From positions 34,072,035 to 34,136,034 of the forward strand of contig OZ025256.1 of the NCBI GenBank assembly GCA_964019135.1: 64,000 bases of DNA, given 5' to 3'. The notes below the pieces were generated by a model. It was not told the origin of the DNA. It ran no database searches and saw nothing but the letters and a program-made list of their open reading frames with translations. Position numbers and translations under genes: made by a program. The stretch is from Arenicola marina. Taxonomy: Eukaryota; Annelida; Polychaeta; Arenicolidae. Numbering within the stretch: the first letter of the stretch is position 1; the number at the start of each line of letters is the position of its first letter. Positions 48,930-59,671 of this stretch are shown in pieces.

Positions 48930-51900
48930 GGATGGTGGGAGGGTAAGAGAGCAGCACCAAGGACACACTGGGATGGTGGGAGGGCAAGCGAGCAGCACCA
49001 AGGACACACTGGGATAGTGGGAGGGCAAGAGAGCCGCACCAAGGACACACTGGGATGGTGGGAGGGCAGGAGAGCAGCCCCAGGGGACACACTGGGATGG
49101 TGGGAGGGAAAGGGAGCAGCACCAAGGACACACTGGGATGGTGGGAGGGCAGGAGAGCAGCACCAAGGACACACTGGCATGATGGGAGGGTAAGAGAGCA
49201 GCACCAAGGACACACTGGGATGGTGGGAGGGCAAGAGAGCAGCACCAAGGACACACTGGGAGAGTGGGAGGGCAAGACAGCAGCACTAAGGACACACTGG
49301 GATGGTGGGAGGGCAAGAGAGCAGCACCAAGGACACACTGGGATGGTGGGAGGGCAAGGGAGCAGCACCAAGGACACATTGGGATGGTGGGAGGGAAAAG
49401 GAGTAGCACCAAGGACACACTGGGATGGTGGGAGGGCAAGAGAGCAGCACCAAGGACACACTGGGATGATGGGAGGGTAAGAGAGCAGCACCAAAGACAC
49501 ACTGGGATGGTGGGAGGGTAAGAGAGCAGCACCAAGGACACACTGGGATAGTGGAAGGGCAAGAGAGCCGCACCAGGGACACACTGGGATGATGGGAGGG
49601 CAGGAGAGCAGCCCCAAGGACACACTGGGACGGTGGGAGGGCAAGAGAGCAGCGCCAAGGACACACTGGGATGGTGGGAGGGTAAGAGAGCAGCACCAAG
49701 GACACACTGGGATGGTGGGAGGGCGAGAGAGCAGCACCAAGGACACAATGGGATGGTGGGAGGGCAGGAGAGCAGCCCCAAGGACACACTGGGATGGTGG
49801 GAGGGCAAGAGAGCAGCGCCAAGGACACACTGGGATGGTGGGAGGGTAAGGGGGCAGCACCAAGGACACACTGGGATGGTGGGAGGGCAAGAGAGCAGCA
49901 CCAAGGACACACTGGGATGGTGGGAGGGCAAGGGACCCGCACCAAGGACACACTGGGATAGTGGGAGGGCAGGAGAGCAGCCCCAAGGACAAACTGGGAT
50001 AGTGGGAGGGCAGGAGAGCAGCCCCAAGGACACACTGGGATGGTGGGAGGGCAAGAGAGCAGCGCCAAGGACACACTGGGATGGTGGGAGGGTAAAGGAG
50101 CAGCACCAAGGACACACTGGGATGGTGGGAGGGCAAGAGAGCAGCACCAAGGACACACTGGGATGGTGGGAGGGCAAGGGACCCGCACCAAGGACACACT
50201 GGGATGGTGGGAGGGCAGGAGAGCAGCCCCAAGGACACACTGGGATGGTGGGAGGGCAAGAGACCCGCACCAAGGACACACAGGGATGGTGGAAGGGCAA
50301 AAGAGCAGCACCAAGGACACACTGGGATGGTGGGAGGGCAAGAGAGCAGCACCAAGGACACACTGGGATGGTGGGAGGGCAAGGGAGCAGCACCAAGGAC
50401 ACACTGGGATGGTGGCAGGGCAAGAGAGCAGCACCAAGGACACAATGGCGTGATGGGAGGGCAAGAGAGCAGCACCAAGGACACACTGGGATGGTGGGAG
50501 GGCAAGAGAGCAGCACCAAGGACACACTGGGATGGTGGGAGGGTAAGAGAGCAGCACCAAGGACACACTGGGATGGTGGGAGGGCAAGAGAGCAGCACCA
50601 AGGACACACTGGGATGGTGGGACGGCAAGGGAGCAGCACCAAGGAAACACTAGGATGGTGGGAGGGTAAGAGAGCAGCACGAAGGACACAATGGCGTGAT
50701 GGGAGGGTAAGAAAGCAGCACGAAGGACACAATAGCGTGATGGGAGGGTAAGAGAGCAGCACCAAGGACACACTGGGATGGTGGGAGGGCAAGAGAGCAG
50801 CACCATGGACACACTGGGATGGTGGGAGGGTAAGAGAGCAGCACCAAGGACACACTGGGATGGTGGGAGGGCAAGAGAGCAGCACCAAGGACACACTGGG
50901 ATGGTGGGAGGGCAAGAGAGCAGCATCAAGTACACACTGGGATGGTGGGAGGGCAAGAGAGCAGCACCAAGGACACACTGGGATGGTGGGAGGGCAAGAG
51001 AGCAGCACCAAGGACACACTGGGATGGTGGGAGGGCAAGAGAGCAGCACCAAAGACACACTGGGATGGTAGGAGGGCAAGGGAGCAATACCAAGGACACA
51101 CTTGGGTGGTGGGAGGGCAAGAGAGCAGCACCAAGGACACACTGGGATGGTGGGAGGGCAAGAGAGCAGCACCAAGGACACAATGGCGTGATGGGAGGGT
51201 AAGAGAGCAGCACCAAGGACACACTGGGATGGTGGGAGGGCAAGAGAGCAGCACCAAGGACACACTGGGATGGTGGGAGGGTAAGAGAGCAGCACCAAGG
51301 ACACATTGGGATGGTGGGAGGGCAAGAGAGCAGCACCAAGGACACACTGGGATGGTGGGAGGGTAAGAGAGCAGCACCAAGGACACACTGGGATGGTGGG
51401 AGGACAAGAGAGCAGCACCAAGGACACACTGGGATGGTGGGAGGGCAAGAGAGCAGCACCATAGACACACTCGGATGGTGGGAGGGCAAGAGAGCAGCAC
51501 CAAGGACACACTGGGATGGTGGGAGGGCAAGGGAGCAGCACCAAGGACACACTGGGATGGTGGGAGGGCAAGAGAGCAGCACCAAGGACACACTGGGATG
51601 GTGGGAGGGTAAGAGAGCAGCACCAAGGACACACTGGGATGGTGGGAGGGCAGGAGAGCAGCACCAAGGACACACTGGGATGGTGGGAGGGTAAGAGAGC
51701 AGCACGAAGGACACATTGGCGTGATGGGAGGGTAAGAGAGCAGCACCAAGGACACACTGGGATGGTGGGAGGGCAAGAGAGCAGCACCATGGACACACTG
51801 GGATGGTGGGAGGGTAAGAGAGCAGCACCAAGGACACACTGGGATGGTGGGAGGGCAAGAGAGCAGCACCAAGGACACACTGGGATGGTGGGAGGGCAAG

Positions 51901-54808
51901 AGAGCAGCATCAAGTACACACTGGGATGGTGGGAGGGCAAGAGAGCAGCACCAAGGACACACTGGGATGGTGGGAGGGCAAGAGAGCAGCACCAAGGACA
52001 CACTGGGATGGTGGGAGGGCAAGAGAGCAGCACCAAAGACACACTGGGATGGTGGGAGGGCAAGGGAGCAGCACCAAGGACACACTTGGATGGTGGGAGG
52101 GCAAGAGAGCAGCACCAAGGACACACTGGGATGGTGGGAGGGCAAGAGAGCAGCACCAAGGACACAATGGCGTGATGGGAGGGTAAGAGAGCAGCACCAA
52201 GGACACACTGGGATGGTGGGAGGGCAAGAGAGCAGCACCAAGGACACACTGGGATGGTGGGAGGGCAAGAGAGCAGCACCAAGGACACACTGGGATGGTG
52301 GGAGGGTAAGAGAGCAGCACCAAGGACACACTGGGATGGTGGGAGGACAAGAGAGCAGCACCAAGGACACACTGGGATGGTGGGAGGGCAAGAGAGCAGC
52401 ACCATAGACACACTGGGATGGTGGGAGGGCAAGAGAGCAGCACCAAGGACACACTGGGATGGTGGGAGGGTAAGAGAGCAGCACCAAGGACACACTGGGA
52501 TGGTGGGAGGGCAAGGGAGCAGCACCAAGGACACACTGGGATGATGGGAGGGCAAGAGAGCAGCACCAAGGACACACTGGGATGGTGGGAGGGTAAGAGA
52601 GCAGCACCAAGGACACACTGTGATGGTGGGAGGGCAAGAGAGCAGCACCAAGGACACACTGGGATGGTGGGAGGGCAAGGGAGCAGCACCAAGGAAACAC
52701 TAGGATGGTGGGAGGGTAAGAGAGCAGCACCAAGGACACACTGGGATGGTGGGAGGGCAAGAGAGCAGTACCAGGGACACACTTGGATGGTGGGATGGCA
52801 AGAGAGCAGCACCAAGGACACACTGGGATGGTGGGAGGGCAAGAGAGCAGCACCAAGGACACACTGGGATGGTGGGAGGGCAAGAGAGCAGCACCAAGGA
52901 CACACTGGGATGGTGGGAGGGCAAGAGAGCAGCACCGAGGACACACTGGGATGGTGGGAGGGCAAGAGAGCAGCACCAAGGACACACTGGGATGGTGGGA
53001 GGGCAAGAGAGCAGCACCAAGGACACACTGGGATGGTGGGAGGGCAAGAGAGCAGCACCGAGGACACACTGGGATGGTGGGAGGGCAAGAGAGCAGCACC
53101 AAGGACACACTGGGATGGTGGGAGGGCAAAAGAGCAGCACCAAGGACACACTGGGATGGTGGGAGGGCAAGAGAGCAGCTCCAAGGACACACTGGGATGG
53201 TGGGAGGGCAAGAGAGCAGCACCAAGGACACACTGGGATGGTGGGAGGGCAAGAGAGCAGCACCATAGACACACTGGGATGGTGGGAGGGCAAGAGAGCA
53301 GCACCAAGGACACACTGGGATGGTGGGAGGGTAAGAGAGCAGCACCAAGGACACACTGGGATGGTGGGAGGGCAAGGGAGCAGCACCAAGGACACACTGG
53401 GATGGTGGGAGGGCAAGAGAGCAGCACCAAGGACACACTGGGATGGTGGGAGGGTAAGAGAGCAGCACCAAGGACACACTGTGATGGTGGGAGGGCAAGA
53501 GAGCAGCACCAAGGACACACTGGGATGGTGGGAGGGCAAGGGAGCAGCACCAAGGAAACACTAGGATGGTGGGAGGGTAAGAGAGCAGCACCAAGGACAC
53601 ACTGGGATGGTGGGAGGGCAAGAGAGCAGCACCAGGGACACACTTGGATGGTGGGATGGCAAGAGAGCAGCACCAAGGACACACTGGGATGGTGGGAGGG
53701 CAAGAGAGCAGCACCAGGGACACACTTGGATGGTGGGAGGGCAAGAGAGCAGCACCAAGGACACACTGGGATGGTGGGAGGGCAAGAGAGCAGCACCAAG
53801 GACACACTGGGATGGTGGGAGGGCAAGAGAGCAGCACCAAGGACACACTGGGATGGTGGGAGGGCAAGAGAGCAGCACCGAGGACACACTGGGATGGTGG
53901 GAGGGCAAGAGAGCAGCACCAAGGACACACTGGGATGGTGGGAGGGCAAAAGAGCAGCACCAAGGACACACTGGGATGGTGGGAGGGCAAGAGAGCAGCT
54001 CCAAGGACACACTGGGATGGTGGGAGGGCAAGAGAGCAGCACCAAGGACACACTGGGATGGTGGGAGGGCAAGAGAGCAGCACCAAGGACACACTGGGAT
54101 GGTGGGAGGGCAAGAGAGCAGCACCAAGGACACACTGGGATGGTGGCAGGGCAAGAGAGCAGCACCAAGGACACACTGGGATGGTGGGAGGGCAAGAGAG
54201 CAGCACCAAGGACACACTGGGATGGTGGGAAGGCAAGAGAGCAGCACCAAGGACACACTGGGATGGTGGGAGGGCAAGAGAGCAGCACCAAGGACACACT
54301 GGGATGGTGGGAAGGCAAGAGAGCAGCACCAAGGACACACTGGGATGGTGGGAGGGCAAGAGAACAGCACCAAGGACACACTGGGATGGTGGGAGGGCAA
54401 GAGAGCAGCACCAAGGACACACTGGGATGGTGGGAGGGCAAGAGAGCAGCACCAAGGACACACTGGGATGGTGGGAGGGCAAGAGAGCAGCACCAAGGAC
54501 ACACAGGGATGGTGGGAGGGCAAGAGAGCAGCACCAAGGATACACTGGGATGGTGGGAGGGCAAGAGAACAGCACCAAGGACACACTGGGATGGTGGGAG
54601 GGCAAGAGAGCAGCACCAAGGACACACTGGGATGGTGGGAGGGCAAGAGAGCAGCACCAAGGACACACAGGGATGGTGGGAGGGCAAGAGAGCAGCACCA
54701 AGGATACACTGGGATGGTGGGAGGGCAAGAGAACAGCACCAAGGATACACTGGGATGGTGGGAGGGCAAGAGAACAGCACCAAGGATACACAGGGATGGT
54801 GGGAGGGC
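48930..54808. repeat. 41-bp minisatellite, about 143 copies
   Basis: The unit is 41 bp, containing GGATGGTGGGAGGGCAAGAG and CAGCACCAAGGACACACTG. Common variants are GGTAAGAG, GGCAAGGG, GATGATGG and CAATGGCGTGATGG. Blocks are duplicated at 984 bp (24 units; CAGCATCAAG at 50921 and 51905) and at 861 bp (21 units; ACTTGGATGG at 52781 and 53642). The unit has no stop codon in any of six frames, and 41 is not divisible by three. Long overlapping ORFs therefore fill both strands, up to 1986 codons on the minus strand. Each cycles through three unrelated peptides every 123 bp, which argues against selection for protein. The right part (52800-54800) is more uniform than the left. Confidence 0.98.
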
Positions 54809-54839
54809 TTGCCCTCCCATCATCCCAGTGTGTCCTTCT
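54793..54839. repeat. Terminal inverted fold-back of the 41-bp array
   Basis: At the right edge the last plus-orientation unit (GGGATGGTGGGAGGGC, 54793-54808) is followed after TT by its near-perfect reverse complement (GCCCTCCCATCATCCC, 54811-54826). The inverted copy continues to about 54839 (CAGTGTGTCCTTC). One mismatch is seen in the 16-bp stem. The inverted unit appears only here in the array. Confidence 0.93.
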
Positions 54840-55473
54840 GTAGTCGGATGATCAAGAGGGCGCCTATTATCTACTATTATGTATGTTGTAAACTGCTTGC
54901 GGTACTTACATAAAATGCGAAAACATTATGTCATAATGTCAAACTAGATATCTAACTGTTAACTGTATAAATTCGACCAAACATACATTTCCTTCTCTGT
55001 CACCAATGTGACTGCTCCTCCCCTAGATTCTAGACAAATGGCATCTGCATTATAGGAAACGGACTTGCATCCTTTTTATTTGACACGTCTCGCCTGTAAT
55101 CTACGATGTTATTATCTTCCTTTGTTTTCAAGTAAATCATTCTTTGCGCTAAACTGTACAATGTGGCATAAAGGGCCGCTCCAGGTAAAGCATCTTGCGA
55201 CTGCATCAGTTTCCAGTTAGTCCCGTGTTTTTCGGATGCACTGCATAACAAATATCTGAGGCGTTTTCTGTTAACTTATATGATCTATGTATCATATATT
55301 ACCTGGGAGAGACTGAAGCCTAACACGGAAAATATAATCCATTGCATGGGACGCAAGATGGAAACAGACATAAGCAGTTTGCGTTTGGAGCCACGTTTTT
55401 GGATTCATGAATTCTGCCGGGTGGCGAAAGTTCCTGCGACAGTCAGATGAGTGGCGTGTTTACCAATCCGCAG
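54840..55473. other. Unique AT-rich island
   Basis: No gene is confidently seen. A minus-strand ORF at 55030-55251 has an acceptor-like TTGTTATGCAG just inside its start, but its peptide is not recognised. A minus-strand donor-like CCCAG/GTAATA lies near 55303. Neither is enough to call an exon. Confidence 0.4.
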
Positions 55474-55605
55474 ACCAGGCCACCACCAGGCCACCACCAG
55501 GCCACCACCAGGCCACCACCAGGCCACCACCTGCCCACCACCAGGCCACCACCAGGCCACCACCAGGCCACCACTAGGCCACCATCAGGCCACCACCAGG
55601 CCACC
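55474..55605. repeat. 11-bp tandem repeat, about 12 copies
   Basis: The unit is AGGCCACCACC, with a few variants (ACCTGCCC, ACTAGG, ATCAGG). It runs directly into the 28/29-bp array and shares CAGGCCACC with it. Confidence 0.93.
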
Positions 55606-56461
55606 CAGCATGCCGTAGGGTACACCAGGCCACCCAGCAGGCCGCGGGGTACATCAGGCCACCCAGCAGCCGTGGGGTACACCAGGCCACCCAGCAGGCC
55701 GTGGGGTACATCAGGCCACCCAGCAGGCCGTGGAGTACACCAGGCCACCCAGCAGGCCGTGGAGTACACCAGGCCACCCAGCAGGCCGTGGGGTACACCA
55801 GGCCACCCAGCAGGCCGTGGGGTACACCAGGCCACCCAGCAGGCCGTGGAGTACACCAGGCCACCCAGCAGCCGTGGGGTACACCAGGCCACCCAGCAGC
55901 CGTGGGGTACACCAGGCCACCCAGTAGGCCGTGGAGTACACCAGGCCACCCAGCAGCCGTGGGGTACACCAGGCCACCCAGCAGGCCGTGGAGTACACCA
56001 GGCCACCCAGCTGGCCGTGGGGTACACCAGGCCACCCAGCAGGCCATGGAGTACACCAGGCAACCCAGCAGGCCGTGGAGTACACCAGGCCACCCAGCAG
56101 GCCGTGGGGTACATCAGGCCACCCAGCAGGCCGTGGAGTACACCAGGCCACCCAGCAGGCCGTGGAGTACACCAGGCCACCCAGCAGCCGTGGGGTACAC
56201 CAGGCCACCCAGCAGGCCGTGGGGTACACCAGGCCACCCAGCAGGCCGTGGAGTACACCAGGCCACCCAGCAGCCGTGGGGTACACCAGGCCACCCAGCA
56301 GCCGTGGGGTACACCAGGCCACCCAGTAGGCCGTGGAGTACACCAGGCCACCCAGCAGCCGTGGGGTACACCAGGCCACCCAGCAGGCCGTGGAGTACAC
56401 CAGGCCACCCAGCAGGCCATGGAGTACACCAGGCCACCCAGCAGGCCGTGGAGTACACCAG
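55606..56461. repeat. 28/29-bp minisatellite, about 30 copies
   Basis: Units contain GGCCACCCAGCAGGCCGTGG and GTACACCA. Two length classes alternate: 29 bp with CAGCAGGCCG, and 28 bp with CAGCAGCCG, one G shorter. Variants include GGGGTAC or GGAGTAC and TACATCA. A block around 55830-55990 recurs near 56130-56370. ORFs on both strands switch phase at each 28-bp unit and are taken as artefacts. Confidence 0.95.
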
Positions 56462-56855
56462 TGACTTGGTCATTAAGACGCTATATTCAATGTGACACTT
56501 TTACAGTAATGTTGTAATGGTTGCCTTACGCATAGCGTTGTTTTTCTGAATAACAAGAATTCCATTCCATGTGAAGATGGCCGAGAAACACGGGCAGCGG
56601 GCGGGAAAACGCTGGCCCCTTCCAATCACTCTTCACCTAAACATAACCCGATGATGTCGGCGAGACTTACTGTGTTGGGTTCATCCCATGTTATCCCAGT
56701 CACCACGGCTTGTTGCTGTTACGTCCCGAGCAGTTGACCTGGCGGCTGGCGAGGTTAAACACCCAATGAGCGACCGCCCGTCGCCGGCTCGCCCCGCTCC
56801 TTCCCGGCGGCTCACTCGCAATGTCCGGCCGCCTGGGTCCCGTGGCGGGGCCCTG
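56462..56855. other. Unique sequence becoming GC-rich
   Basis: No gene is seen. From about 56740 the sequence becomes rich in C, G and CpG, leading into the repeat at 56856. Confidence 0.45.
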
Positions 56856-57010
56856 CGTGCTGCCTGCTGGGGGTCCTGGGCGGGGTGCGGGCGCTGCCTG
56901 CTGGGGGTCCCGGGCCGGGTGCGGGCGTTGCCTGCTGGGGGTCACTGGCGAGGTATGGGTGGCGCTGCCTGCTGGGGGTCCCGGGCGGGGCGCTGGGGTG
57001 CCGTGGCGCT
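56856..57010. repeat. Degenerate GC-rich repeat of about 35 bp, four copies
   Basis: CTGCCTGCTGGGGGTC recurs four times between 56859 and 56980, each followed by a diverged GGGCGGGG or GGCGAGG stretch. CpG is frequent here and around it (56740-57060), so this could be part of a CpG-rich, promoter-like patch. No first exon was recognised. Confidence 0.8.
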
Positions 57011-58739
57011 GCGTGCCCAGGGTTCCGCCAGGCTGGCAGCCAGGTGTGTGCGGGTAGCGTGGAGGGGCGTCGGGTAGTGGGGCGGGGGGGGGGGGGGTAG
57101 GGGGTGGTGGGGCTCTGTCGGAGCAGCCCGTCCGGTTGTTTGGCTGGTTGCCCTGGTGGCCGGCAGCCAGATGGGGACACCGACCACCGCAGATCCACGC
57201 CTACGTCATAACCACCCTACCACCTCGCCCAGCTGGACCCCTCGCACCGCCCCCGCCCCCGCAACATCCCACCCGCCCTCATCACATTCACACACCCATG
57301 GTTGCCCATCACACCGCCCCTCCGCTCTCACCACCTCTCCGCCTACACCTGCAGGTCTGTCTCAGAAGAGACTAATTTGCTCTTTAATTGGTAACGTTAC
57401 AGCCAATATGTGAGGTTGGCTGCGACAGGGTCCTAAGCTGGCTGGTCCCCACCACCGCTCGCCACACGCCTGCCAGGTCCGGCCCGGACCCCATGTGAAT
57501 GCGCAACACTCGGCGGCCCTCCCCATTTGGCCTTATTATCTGGGCCGGCGCCATCGGGCCACGCCTATACCTCTTGATTACCTCACATGTTGACCTCCGC
57601 CCCGGTCTCTGCCCTAGCGTGGCGCACGCAGAACACACCTCTTTTAACAGTTATTTAAGTATGTTTTGTTCGTTCCTCGCCTGCCCCTTGCCCTGCCCCC
57701 TGGCGGCGGCGCCCTGAGCTACAGGCGCTGTCTAACAGGAAATCTGCGACAATGTAAACCTCATCCATAAGTAAGTGAGACTCAACTTGCGAGTAGGGAG
57801 TGCTCTGCGCCACACGATACCGTAATAGTCGGGGCGATAGCGGTGGGAGGCGAGCCATAAAGGGTGGCGCGGGGTTGATGGAGGGTGCCTGCCACCACGA
57901 AGCGACGTATCGAAATACCGCGGACTCGGCAAAAATACAAAGTCGAATATGGTATAAAACACCAACGTATTCATTTATTCTTGATAATAAAGGATCATTC
58001 CCGGAGGCACCAATTCCCAACCACGTCAGGCATATGACACCAATAAGCTACCACCCCTAGGCACCGCACCCACCCCCTCACCTTCTCCCATTCGCACCCC
58101 TGACGTGACAGTCACAGGGCGATTTCTAGTTCTCTGTTGACGTCCGTGACAAACCTAATAAGTGCTCATGGGGCAGTCGATTGTTTAGACGAGTAAGGTC
58201 ACTGTGCCAGCAGAAGAGGCTTGGTCCTCCCATCACCTCTGCATCTGCCAACCTCACGGTTGACCTCAACGGGCCTAGGGTCACGAATGGCATTCGAGGT
58301 TTGTTCAGATTGGATTTTGCATTTGGATATAGAATTTACCAAATGTAGACTTTCCGATAAATTATTTCAAAATAACACAGGGTCAGAGTTCACAGCACTT
58401 TGACATCGTTCGAACTCAGAAACATAGTTTGCAAATTGGTTTGATATTCAGGACGCTTTAAAGCAATATAAATTATTCACATTCACATGCGCCATCTTAG
58501 ATTTTTTACATTTTAGAATCAGCGCGGTCGACATCACACACAAAATAGCGAACTGCGAACAGGCGCGCAGGGATATAGAGCCAGCCACTAACTTCTGTTC
58601 CGTTGACCAAAATGCTTCTCTCCGCATAGCCCGCAGGCTTTCAGGATTTAAATTCAAGACAGAATGTACTTATTTGACACGGAGAAGATGTTGGTAATAC
58701 AAAAAAATACGTAATATCTTGCTTTAGCCAATTTTGGTC
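57011..58739. other. Unique sequence without recognised genes
   Basis: The left part (57011-57350) is GC-rich, with a G run near 57081-57096 and C-rich stretches. The rest is mixed to AT-rich. Several ORFs of 60-130 codons overlap on both strands without domains. No RNA gene is seen. Confidence 0.4.
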
Positions 58740-58954
58740 ATAGGCGTCACCAGGAGAAGGAAGGGAGAGTGGAGCCATGTCCCCAGGGTTAACCCCCTAC
58801 TCATTGCGAAGAAAAATATGGGATCTTTATGCTGCGACCACACGGACATGGCCACAGCGGGGCGCGAACCACCGATCCACGTGCCGTTAGGCTCTCAGGT
58901 GGCCAGAACACTCAAGGCGAGCGCTCTAACCTACTGAGCTATCAGGGTGGCCCT
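58740..58954 (-). mobile_element. tRNA-derived SINE
   Basis: Read on the minus strand, TAGCTCAGTAGG (58941-58930) is a perfect RNA polymerase III A box. GGTTCGCGCC (58870-58861) is a near-consensus B box. The stretch between the boxes is about 59 bp, longer than in an ordinary tRNA without a long variable arm or intron, and the arms do not fold well. A GGCCAC/GTGGCC pair resembles an acceptor stem. The sequence continues past the B box for over 100 bp (through ATAAAGATCCC), as expected for a SINE body. The 3' boundary is approximate, near a T-rich stretch. A pol III-transcribed SINE is favoured over a functional tRNA gene. Confidence 0.78.
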
Positions 58955-59671
58955 TTAGTTTGCACGTAATGTGGTTTCTAATTAATGAAAGTGGAACAAA
59001 TACACCCCGGTACGGTACCAGTAGCACAGTAAATGCTAAACAGCAGTGTATTTGATGCAAAAAAAATGTTCTGTTTCATTTTCAAAACAAGCTATTTGGA
59101 TTGGGAAAGAAAATCGCGTTATGAGAGTATGTACGGGTATCCCACTGGAGTGGGGCGAGGAATGGCTCTGTTAGGTATTCAGTTTTGTGCTAACTTAGAC
59201 AACATGATTGCCCATTATCAAAATGGAGAAATACAATTCTAATTTTCCAAGGGAGAACAAATGCAATGAAAGCTTTACACGGAAAGGTGTATTGCTCAGA
59301 GTAACGGATGGAATCACCTTAGGAATCCCAGACTAAGTGGCGACCCATCCAACTATTTTTGATACAGGACATGCAATGTTAATGTGCGTGATGTAACTTT
59401 TTCATATGATTGTGCTGTAACATAAAAATAACTCTTTTTTCAATTTTCACGTATGAAGGATAATTCTGACGGCTACGTTTGACGTGGGGCAGAGGGCTTC
59501 AGCGGAACGCCCTCTGTCGGGAAGTTCGGAGTAAAGTATGAGTAAAGCTGAAACGCAGAATAATTATAATCTAGTATAAGAAAAACATGAAAGCGTACAG
59601 GACCATATCTAATCAAAAAATGAAGCAACCCTCAGCAATCAATAACCTCCGCCCTAGTCCCCAGTCGGGCG
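58955..59671. other. Unique sequence between the SINE and the last array
   Basis: No recognisable gene. A 69-codon ORF (59033-59242) has no domain. The region is AT-rich. Confidence 0.45.

Noticed and set aside
48831..54791. 1986-codon minus-strand ORF and its overlapping companions
   Set aside because: It exists only because the 41-bp unit lacks stops in all frames. The peptide cycles through three unrelated readings every 123 bp.
55030..55251. Possible minus-strand exon after TTGTTATGCAG
   Set aside because: The acceptor looks fair, but the peptide is unrecognised and no matching donor in a sensible place was found.
58861..58954. Functional tRNA gene
   Set aside because: The box spacing is too long without a clear intron or long arm, the stems pair poorly, and the sequence continues as a SINE-like body.
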